A stretch of 64,000 bases of DNA from Vicia villosa (taxonomy: Eukaryota; Streptophyta; Magnoliopsida; Fabales; Fabaceae): assembly GCF_029867415.1 (NCBI RefSeq), contig NW_026705919.1, positions 248,001 to 312,000 on the forward strand, read 5' to 3'. Shown piece by piece: positions 23,644-32,729 of this stretch. The position numbers and the translations under genes are program-made. The notes beneath the pieces are model-generated. The model was not told where the DNA came from. It saw only the letters and a list, made by a program, of their open reading frames with translations, and searched no databases. Numbering within the stretch: the first letter of the stretch is position 1; every line of letters begins with the position of its first letter.

Positions 23644-24193
23644 GGGAGAGGTTGGAAAAGGGTTTTAGAAACAGTTAACACGTGAAAAGAAAACAGAGAG
23701 AAGGAAGAGAAGCTAGGGCAAGAGGGAGACTAGGAGATTCCATAATTGTTGAAGGATCGAAGCTTAAAAGTAAGGTAAGGGGGTGAATGGATTCATATAA
23801 TGGTGATTGCATATGAGAGGGTAGTGAAGGTTCCTTCCCCTCTTAGGATTTTAATATTATCTTTGGATTCATAGATTGGTATGTGTTGTTTATGTGATCT
23901 ATTGATGAAACTCATGGTTGTGTTGTATGGGTATGATGGATGTGTTGTGATATTGCATGTTCATGATTTTCCTTTTGTGTGTTTTAATTGAGTTAGTTAA
24001 AATTTGAATTAATGTCGTGTACATTGCGAAAATAATGAAATTGACATGTGAAATTATGTTGGGTTGTAATATGTTGAAAGAGAATGAACTCAAAATTCGA
24101 ATACATGTTTTGATTTGGGAAAATTGGAATTTTTGGGTGTGTTGGAACTGATTTCGTATTTGGAAAATATGCAGAAAAGGCCATTGGTACAGT

Positions 24194-24375
24194 GGTAACT
24201 GGTTACCAGTTTTGGGGTAACAGGTTACCTAATTGAAAAATGGGGTTTTTGGGCTACTGTCGAACATGTAATTGGTTACCAATTTTGGTGTAATCGGTTA
24301 TCACTATGTAATTTTGCATGGTTTGGCTACTGGAAGTGCAGTAACCGGTTACCAGTTTTGAGGTAACCGATTACA
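24194..24375. repeat. Six GGTAACCGGTTACC-type palindromes in three pairs
   Basis: Motifs at 24194 (GGTAACTGGTTACC), 24216 (GGTAACAGGTTACC), 24267 (TGTAATTGGTTACC), 24289 (TGTAATCGGTTATC), 24340 (AGTAACCGGTTACC) and 24362 (GGTAACCGATTACA). The offset within each pair is exactly 22 bp and pair starts are exactly 73 bp apart. Each pair has a TTTTG-type spacer. The layout copies that of solo LTR S, with a different palindrome. Confidence 0.92.
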
Positions 24376-24414
24376 ACTAAGTCGGACATAAATATTTTCA
24401 AGACTTCAAAAATT

Positions 24415-24450
24415 CATAACTTAAGTTGTGAACGTCCGATTGACGCGCTG
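24415..24450 (+). promoter_or_regulatory. 36-bp box shared with chromovirus B, near the D promoter
   Basis: CATAACTT, 11 unconserved bases, GTCCG, A, TTGA, then GCGC-type end, followed at once by TATTTAAAATT and TTTTTATAG that may be the TATA region. It aligns without gaps to the minus strand of 16204-16239 in B. Confidence 0.6.
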
Positions 24451-26263
24451 TATTTAAAATTATTTTTATAGCATTCCAATTATTCGACGTGCAAATCTGT
24501 GTTTTCGTGTGTGTCAAACTACGAAGAGTTGTGAATTGAGTACGAAATGGCCTCGTATGAATATGTGATGAACCTGTGATGATTGGTTGATGAATTTGTG
24601 ATGATTATATGGTAAATTGTGATAACTTGAATTGTATAAATATTCCTGTGTGATGAAGTAATTCGAAGGGTGAATTACGGTGAGCATTGTCATACCCTAA
24701 TTTTTGACCCCCCTGAGATGACATATCTTCAGGATTTTTATCAGGTCAAAACAAGTACCCAGAGCAGTCACTTCTTCATCTGGCATTTAATCAAGGATGT
24801 TCAAAGACAGGAAAACTCAGGCAAAGGATCAATCAATAGAAGGATTGGTCTCTAACAGAATCATAGGACTCAAAAGTTTCACTTTTTATTCACCTATGAT
24901 TGATTAGACACTCAGTCATCTGAGTACAGGTTTACTCAGGTCACCAGATTAGGGTTTTTGAGCCTATCAAGAACTGAGATCAGGGATCACCTTTGGGAAA
25001 TCCTAAAAAGCCCCAGGGGATCATTCAAAGACATCAATCATCTTCAAATAGCTCATATGACAAGATCCACTGGACATCACACCTCAATTCAAGACCTACA
25101 GTCATCATTTTCATCTAGTCGACAATTAGGGTTTTTGACCTAATTCACCAGGATAGTTGACTTTTAATCAGGACATGGATCCAAGACTCAAAGCATGACT
25201 CAAGAGCTCTTATTCCCTCAATATAATCCATTCACATCACTCATTTGAAGAGGATATTTTGATTCATCACAAAAGTCCAAGAATTCACTTCATCTGAAAA
25301 AAAGTCAACTGCATAGGATCATCTTTGACTTTTTGGAAATTTTGGTCAACCATGACTTTTGGAGTTTCTAATCATCAATATATGATATTTAAAGTCATTT
25401 GATCAAAGAAAATCAAGAAAATCAATCAAAAATCAAAAATCAAAAGTTTGACTTTTCATACTTAGAAAATTTTTTAAGTGTTTTCAAGTGATTTTTTGCC
25501 AAACTTTGGAAGGGATTTTCTCAAAATTTCACCTACAAACTGAAAAAAACTTCCAACATGAAAGTTGTAGATTTTGATCCAATAAACAACTTTGACACAT
25601 ATGATGTTTTGGCTAAAAATCAACCATTGAAGAGTTATGGAGCTTCAAAGTGGCTGCCTTCACAAAACATGCAAGAAAACCCTAGTTTTCTTCAAACTTC
25701 ATGGGACTTTTTCACTAATTTCCATGAAGAATTTGGGCAACCACTAAACTAATGAATCAAATTACATATTAAGGGCTTTCCAAATTGTGCTCAACCTCTC
25801 CCAAATTCATTTTGAGCTAAGAGATATGGTTGATCAAAGTTAGGCACTTGAAGTGAAAATTATAGGTCATGTACAATTTGAAACTTTGCAATTTTGTGCA
25901 AGTGACTTCTCTAAATGATGCTACCCGACCTCTAATGCATCTGGAAACATGCCATACATCCAAATTCATCATTGCATAAGGATTAGAGAAGATTCCCAAA
26001 AACAAAGGCATGTGATTATGTAATGATTGCATTTTTGAATTTATGGCAAATGGTGAATCATCAAGGAATCTTGCTCTAAGCCAATTAGAACTCTCCTCTG
26101 AATCAGAAATGTTCCCTAAGATCATACAAGATCAATGGTTGGGGAAGCTAGCCCGAAAATGCATCATTGCATTTGGGATCTTTTCAAATTTTCTTCATGG
26201 CTAAGAAACCAAACTCACTTCACTAAGCAAGCTCACAATACACAATTACTCTGAACCAATTGC

Positions 26264-26273
26264 CTATAAATAG
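26264..26273 (+). promoter_or_regulatory. TATA box of Ogre C LTR
   Basis: CTATAAATAG, a textbook plant TATA box, preceded by CCAAT-like ACCAATTGC and followed by CTCTTTCTCATTCAG. The 3' LTR copy is at 44818-44827. Transcription from here would give an element transcript covering ORF1 to the 3' repeats. Confidence 0.75.
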
Positions 26274-27224
26274 AAGGCTCTTTCTCATTCAGAAAACACA
26301 CCAAAGCAACCATATTCTTTGCTTTCTCTTTCTCTTCTCATGCTTATGGTTTTTCAAAGTTCTTTGGCAAGAAGAATCGTTTTCTTCAGACCAGAGCTTA
26401 TCTTTGGAAAGTAAGCATTCTAACATCTCAAGGGGGTTCATTTGAGGTGATCCAAGCACCTGGATCACTTCTGTAAGTGGAGGAACACCATTGTTGCTCT
26501 CACTTTGGAGCTGTTGCAGTTGGAGGTCCACAGAGCAATTCAGAAGGTTTCCAACAAAGCCAAGCATCCAGACACGTTCCTCAGGTCATAGTGAAGCTGT
26601 TCAGATGGCTGCAGCTCATCTGTAACTCAAGATTCATCACCCTCCATGTCCACTTGAAGCTCAAATCGAGGGAGGTCCATAGAGCAGTTCAGAAGGTTTG
26701 AGGTCACAACAAGCATCTAGTTAGCATCACTGAGTCCCAAGGAAGATTTTAGGATCATTCATACAAGCCCAGGTGCTCTCTAACATCCTCACGATCTCCA
26801 TTTTCAGAGGTAAGTTTCTCAACTCCATCTCTTTAATTCGTGTATCTTTTTGGTTAAAACTCAACACCATTTCATTCAGCATCATAAGAGGATTAAAAAC
26901 CCTCTATCATCAGTCATTTATGCTTCAGTATAGCCATTTAATTTAAATTTCAAATTTTATGGTTCTTCACGTATTTTAGATAATTCAGTAGATGTAGTTA
27001 ATATAAATTCATATTAGTTACATATTTAGAATCGTGAGTGAATTTAGAGCAAGTTTGGTCTTTACATCTTTGCAAATGGTTGAGAAATGAGCAAGTTCAC
27101 AAATTCAAAATTTGAGAGCTTGAGGAAGAAGACGACCATGGCTGTGGCGCGCAAATTTCAAATCTCTGGGCAAAGTTTATTTTATTTTTAATGATAGGCG
27201 TTTTCTAAACGAATGAATAACTTG

Positions 27225-27298
27225 CCCATGTGGCCTCACATGCGCTCTTAGTCTCCTCATGCCTCAAGTCTGGGGTTCGAATCCCCCTCGCCCCAGAC
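27225..27298 (+). other. tRNA-like module 1 in Ogre LTR
   Basis: A T-arm-like GGGGTTCGAATCCCC holds a perfect pol III box B (GGTTCGAATCC, 27274-27284), framed by an 8-bp inverted repeat GTCTGGGG/CCCCAGAC (27268-27275 and 27291-27298). A weak box A candidate TGGCCTCACATG is 43 bp upstream (27231). The copy in the 3' LTR is unchanged (45822-45852). The whole does not fold as a complete tRNA, so I read it as a tRNA or SINE relic captured in the LTR. Confidence 0.5.
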
Positions 27299-27375
27299 TT
27301 TTTGATTCTTTTATTTTTCAATGATTGATCACTTGTTTTGAAACATAACCAAATGGGTGAGTGTTATAATCACCA

Positions 27376-27450
27376 AGCGCGCGTTGGCTCAGTGGTGTTA
27401 TTTTGAGCTGGTGACTTAGAGGGCGTGTGTTCAAACCTTGGAGGAAACAA
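27376..27450 (+). other. tRNA-like module 2 in Ogre LTR (SINE-head-like)
   Basis: Box A TGGCTCAGTGG (27385-27395) and box B GTGTTCAAACC (27427-27437) are spaced as in tRNA-derived SINE heads. A T-rich run follows shortly (AATTTTTTACC, about 27456). Present also in the 3' LTR (box A 45939, box B 45981). No acceptor stem is evident. Likely a SINE fragment or a pol III promoter relic carried by this Ogre family. Confidence 0.55.
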
Positions 27451-30196
27451 ACCCAATTTTTTACCACTTTTTTTTCTTTGTTTTATTCACAAACTTCACA
27501 CAATTATTTAACCTATCAAATAAATCCATTTTCACCTCATTTTTCACACACTTGTTATTTAATATACCTATTTTGTGAATAATCAAAAAAATCATAAAAA
27601 TATTATTTATTTCATATATTTTTATTAGGTTTAAAATAGTATGTTTTAAGTATTTTCTTAAATACTTTGAAAATATATATCTTCATTTTGTTTTAACCTA
27701 ATTATTTTGTGAATAATTTTATGATAAAACCCTAAATTATTTAGGTCTTAATTAGGTATAGATTTCATCTTTTCCTTAATTAAGTTGACTTTTGTCAATG
27801 TTCAAAACTGTTTTCAGTCTCCGATTAAACAGATGGTTAAGGTTTTCAAACAACAAAACCTTATATCATTTCAAATCTTTTTTCCAACTGTTTTCATAAA
27901 CAGTAAATCATTTTCAGTGGGCCTCTATTAGAGTGTAAGACCCAACACCTTCTTTCTTTTCATAGTTTGTTTTCAAAAACTGTATTTTCAAAATCTCCTT
28001 TCTGTTTTCAAAACATTCTTCTGGTATTTGAAGGGCATTATTCCCGGTGAAACTCTTCAGATACCTATGTGACCTTTGTCCATCTTCACTTCTTCTGTTT
28101 TCAAAACTCTTAACTGTTTATAATAAATATTCAACTGTTATCAACAAAACAACAAAAAATTGCTGGTAAGGCTTGGTACATACTTCTTCAAAGGCCTCCA
28201 CTCCATCCAGGTTAGGCTTTACAAGCTTTCAATTTACAGTCTTTATTTAAATTACTGTCAAATATAAACTGTGCATATATTTGTTTAGAACTATGTTTGA
28301 GTGTAAACCCTAGGACAGTTAAACTATATATATATTATAGGAATATGGCCTAGGATTGAGAATGTCTTCCCGGTGAAGGCTCTTTCCTAATTAGAGATCT
28401 GTAGTTCAAACCCCCAAGATGAATTATTCCCGGTGAAACATCTTGGCAAAAACCTTAGAACCCAAAATAGGACACATCCACCCAAAGAGGAATTATTCCC
28501 GGTGAAACCTCTTACCCATTTGCTTAGAGCCAAAATAAGTTCAAAACTACATAGCTTTCTCTTGTGCTATAACAAGGACCCTCGATGACCCTCGATTAGC
28601 CTCCTCTTGGGCTTTGTACAAGGACCCACAGGCTTCTTAAAAGCATTTCCAGCTTCCTCTTGAGCTTGTATACAAGGACCCATCAGGTTTCTTATAAACA
28701 TAGGAACAGGTCTTTAGTCACCTTTTAACATACCCTGGTGAGTTTCTTCCATTCTTTAAACCAAACTTTAAACAAGCTAAGATTGTCTCAATTTCATATT
28801 GAGTACACTTTTTGGAATAAGAGACATGGACAGTCTCTGTCACCCTTATCTTCATTAATTTTTCCTTAGCAGAGTCTAGGATCCATATTTGCTCATCACC
28901 AGCAAGAGTCAGCCTTAATCTTGGGCTTTAAAATAAGAAGTCTCCACTAGATAATCTTTCTGCCATTCATCTTAACAAAAATCCTTGGAAAGGGTCAGCC
29001 TCCAAAATTACTTCTTCAAAACCAAAGATTCATTCTCTTAGGAGATAATTTCCCCAAAAGAGTCAAAAACCCCTGGAAAGGGTCAGCCTCCAAAAAAAAC
29101 ATGATAAAAATTCAGTCTTTTAATAGTCAATTTCTCCAGTTGAGTCAAAATCCCTGGAAAGGGTTAGCTTCCAAAAAAATCAGTCTTTTAATAAATAAAT
29201 CAATCAAAAGCCTCAAGCTTGGGCCTCATACAAGCCAGTTAAAAAATCAAATCTTTTATACAGTAGATAGACATAGCTTATCTCTATAGAGAGATCTTTC
29301 CTCTATCTCACCACATTCAAACAAACAAACATTACATTTCATTTTAATCAAGTCTCCCATTTAGGATTTTGAAAGGCATGAGCTGGCAGTAAAACCCAGA
29401 CATGTGGTAACTTTCCCTAATTTGGATGAGCATTTTTCTTTCATTTAAGAGGCATTTGACTGGTATACTTGCACATATACAAGTAAGTTCCCCCTCTTGA
29501 ATGAAATGAATTCAGTTATTCTGTCACTCTTTTAAATGTTTGTGGTGGAATAGTAGAAATACCTCTCTATAAAGATGAATTCATGTCTCTTTATTGTAAA
29601 CAGAGATTTAATTCAAAGCTTCAACCTTGAGCTTCAAGCAAGGCACCAAAAATAATTAATTTCCCTAGTTAGTTCCCCGAACTACATTAAGCTCTGACTT
29701 CCACTAGGGATATGTAGGCATGAGGTTCACAAGGAATCTCAGCGAGCTAATAAAATACCAAAAATAGTCAGCTTGTCTATCTGTCTGTCTATCTTTTTTT
29801 TAATCAATTCAATTCTCTCTCCTAACACAAAGGAGAAACTTTCCCAATCATTAGCAACAAACACAATCACAATGACACAGAGAAGGTTCCCGTAGAGTAC
29901 TACGGATATGTAGGGTGCTTAAACACTTCCCTATGTATAACCGATCCCCCGAACTCTAGAATTTCTAGTCTAGGTGAATCCCCACACTTAGCAAACTCCT
30001 AGGGTTTAGTTGAGATCTTTTTTCCCCTTTCCTACTCGTAGGACAATAAGAAAGTTCGTGTGATATCGTAGGAAGAACTGAAATAAAATTCATCCCATCC
30101 CGGGCGCATTCTCCTTCCAAATTTCGCGTGAAGGGTCTAGCGTGCCGTCCTCCCAAGTGAAACGGGGAGGTAAAAAAACGACACCACAGTAAAAAA

Positions 30197-30211
30197 TGGC
30201 GACTCTGCTGG
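30197..30211 (+). other. Primer binding site, tRNA-Arg type, of Ogre C
   Basis: TGGCGACTCTGCTGG, 8 bp downstream of the LTR end (30188). It is identical to the first 15 bases of the site of element A. The leader from here to 31003 holds no gene; a 114-codon frame on the minus strand (30493-30837) looks accidental. Confidence 0.92.
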
Positions 30212-31003
30212 AGATATAAGTGTTAAAAACCTTGGTTTTTCATCCAAGCCAATGGTTGACCTGTTGCTGGTCCAGCCCCAATGAGGAATTAGGGATGCCA
30301 AATTCCCCCTCAAACAAGAGAGGTCCTGCCTAACCTCTGTGTCATATCATGTGTTTGTTGCATTTATATTTGTTTATTTTGTTTATTCTGTATCGGGAAA
30401 GGGCTTGATTCCCCCTTGTGGTGAGAAATCCTATACCCGGATTTGAGTGCAACATAAGATAGGATGGAGGATGTCTTCCTGGTGAAGACCCTCTAATCTT
30501 GGTTTCCAAGTCTACTCTTGGGATTTGCCTGGCTGGTTGTGATTAACTGCGCCACTGCATTCCGAGACTGATTTGTACCAGGAGGACCTAGAAACACATT
30601 AACCCAACTTAAAGCCTTTTTAGGACGTAGAGCGGTGATTACGAAAGTAATTGTCACGCAGATACTACACTCAGAGAAAACTCTCTTATAGATACCAATC
30701 AACGTATCTTTAAGGTTGAGCAAAAACTCTGAGACCCCTAGAACCCGTTCTACAGGTACAAAAATCCTTATCCTTAGTTTACCATTGGGGCGAGGTTTGC
30801 GTTTTGACTTCATGACCACTATACCCTTCAACGCCATGTTTGTTTAAAACTCTTGTGTGTGCATTCATGCATTCATGCATCATTCATTAATAACAACTAA
30901 AAAAAAGAGTCTTTTTCGAGTCGTTTTTCAAGGAAACTAAATAACGAACGTTTTAAACTTCATAGAAAGAGAGAAACGGAGAAAGGACTTAAGGATCTAT
31001 ACC

Positions 31004-32440
31004 ATGGATTACGGAAGAAAGAGATCTAGGAAGTACACCTTCAAGATTCCCCAGGTCGAGGAACTGGGAAAGCTCGGAAAACTGGTGGTCAACCCCCAGG
31101 TTTTCAAGGAGAAGTATGGAAAACTTCTGCCTTTGCTCAATACCAACATTGTGGATGGGATCCTTCCCACCTTGGTACAGTTTTACGATCCAACATATCA
31201 CTGCTTCACCTTTCCAGATTATCAGCTCATGCCTACGTTGGAGGAGTACTCTCGTCTGATTGGAATACTCGTGTACGCGCAAGATCCGTACTCCGGTTTA
31301 GAAAAGAATCCTGACGACATTATCATTGCTGCAACTACTCCTTTGAACGTAGTCGACATCAGAACTCATATGGTGAGTAGAGGAGGAATTCAAGGATTGC
31401 CCTCCAAATTCCTGTTTAATCAAGCTCGGTACTTCGTCAGCATCCAAGATATGAGCGCTTTTGAGGAAATCTTGGCTTTACTTATCTACGGATTGTTTTT
31501 GTTCCCTAACATTAACGATTTCGTCGACATCAACGCAATTAAGATCTTCTTAATTAGAAATCCAGTTCCAACCTTGCTTGCGGATGCTTATCACTCTGTG
31601 CATTCAAGAAACCTGAAGCAAGGAGGATTAATCACATGCTGCGTACCGTTGTTATACGAATGGTTCGTTTCGCACCTGCCGAAGTCTAGCACTTTCTGGA
31701 GCATGAGGGATGGCCTTTACTGGCCACAGAAAATCACGTTCCTCACTCATACGGATATTGAGTGGTGTAGTCCTGACAACGACGAAACCGAGATTATCTT
31801 CAGTTGCGGCAGTTTTCCCAACATACCCCTTATTGGAACTAAGGGAGGAATCAGTTACAATCCAGCTTTAGCCCGTCGTCAATACGGCTATCCCATGAAA
31901 AATATACCAAGTAACATCCAATTGGAGGGTCTGTTCTTCAAAAACATCGACGATCATGGCAACATGCTGAAGAAGGAAATTGTCCAAGCCTGGCGTCTTG
32001 TTCACAGCAAAGGGAGAAGATTGTTAGGAAAAAATCTTTGCATCTCCCTGGATCCTTACCTTCAATGGGTACGCGTCAGAGCATTCAAGCTCAGGATGCC
32101 ATATCAACATCAAGAACCTATTCCCCTAAGGGAACCAATTTACCTTTTCTCCACCGATGTTCAAAAATTACAAGCGGCATTAAACAAGGTATGCCAAGAT
32201 AGGAATGCTTGGAGGAACAAGTATCGAATCGTCAACACGGAAAATATTGAGATTCAAAACATCCTAAGAAGGAAGGATGAGTTACTTGAAGTACTCGATC
32301 GACAAGTGACACAATCATCACTTTCTCATCATATCCCTCCTGCTTCCTGGATCATCGATCAGCTCACGTCAGAAAACGCTCAGCTCAAGAAACAGAAGAA
32401 GATGTTAGAACGTGAAGTCGGCTCTTCGTCAAAATTTTAG
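31004..32440 (+). CDS. Ogre ORF1 protein, function unknown (478 aa)
   Basis: An uninterrupted frame upstream of gag, the position of the extra ORF1 that marks Ogre elements. The N-terminal half (about residues 55-260) has the pattern FTFPDYQLMPTLEEYSRLIG, GLPSKFLFNQA and LIYGLFLFPN. It resembles the plant mobile domain-like family often found in plant transposons (from memory, DUF7745-type; not verified). Residues about 385-478 are rich in charged residues and look like a coiled coil (KLQAALNKVCQDRNAWRNK, ENAQLKKQKKMLEREV). It is separated by 289 bp from gag. This is the only Ogre C gene without a stop or frameshift. Its biochemical role is not established. Confidence 0.88.
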   Translation: MDYGRKRSRKYTFKIPQVEELGKLGKLVVNPQVFKEKYGKLLPLLNTNIVDGILPTLVQFYDPTYHCFTFPDYQLMPTLEEYSRLIGILVYAQDPYSGLEKNPDDIIIAATTPLNVVDIRTHMVSRGGIQGLPSKFLFNQARYFVSIQDMSAFEEILALLIYGLFLFPNINDFVDINAIKIFLIRNPVPTLLADAYHSVHSRNLKQGGLITCCVPLLYEWFVSHLPKSSTFWSMRDGLYWPQKITFLTHTDIEWCSPDNDETEIIFSCGSFPNIPLIGTKGGISYNPALARRQYGYPMKNIPSNIQLEGLFFKNIDDHGNMLKKEIVQAWRLVHSKGRRLLGKNLCISLDPYLQWVRVRAFKLRMPYQHQEPIPLREPIYLFSTDVQKLQAALNKVCQDRNAWRNKYRIVNTENIEIQNILRRKDELLEVLDRQVTQSSLSHHIPPASWIIDQLTSENAQLKKQKKMLEREVGSSSKF

Positions 32441-32729
32441 AGTCCTTTCTCTCAGTTTCTCTGTATTTCCCTTTTCAAAGTGTGTAAAAACGGCGTTTTC
32501 GCTTAATTAATAAAAGTTTGATGTTTCATAACGTAATTATGGTGTTTCCTTGAAAAATATTAACTTAATTGCATATCATACATCGCTTTAGTTGTACGCA
32601 CTGACACGAGAATTGTCGCGGATCTAATAGTCACTTTCCTTTCTCCAGAAAGAGAGGAGGAGAAGGAGGTGAACCAAGACTTTCAAGCTGTCTCATCCAT
32701 ACAACACTCGTTCAAGTCGCAAGAAAAGA

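Larger units (their letters stand above)
23330..24687 (+). repeat. 5' LTR of chromovirus D, left part
   Basis: The left 1358 bp of an LTR of about 2.36 kb; the right part is 48749-49748. It contains an AT microsatellite (23577-23639), an array of GGTAACCGGTTACC-type palindromes (24194-24375), a box shared with chromovirus B (24415-24450) and a TATA-like region TATTTAAAATT at about 24451. Ogre C is inserted downstream of that promoter. Confidence 0.85.
24688..30188 (+). repeat. 5' LTR of Ogre C (5501 bp)
   Basis: Nearly identical to 43242-48743. U3 runs to the TATA box at 26264, so U3 is about 1.6 kb and R-U5 about 3.9 kb. The R-U5 part holds two tRNA-like modules (27225-27437), several TTCCCGGTGAAAC-type repeats (about 28042, 28366, 28428, 28496), and repeated CCTGGAAAGGGTCAGC(T)TCC segments (28982, 29070, 29152). 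Many short open frames occur in both LTR copies; none resembles a protein. Confidence 0.95.

Noticed and set aside
27225..27450. Functional tRNA genes in the Ogre LTR
   Set aside because: Box A/B-like sequence is present, but no acceptor stem or complete cloverleaf can be drawn, and both copies are embedded in LTR sequence.
30493..30837. 114-codon minus-strand frame in the Ogre leader
   Set aside because: Antisense to the element, no recognised motif, and expected by chance in 800 bp.
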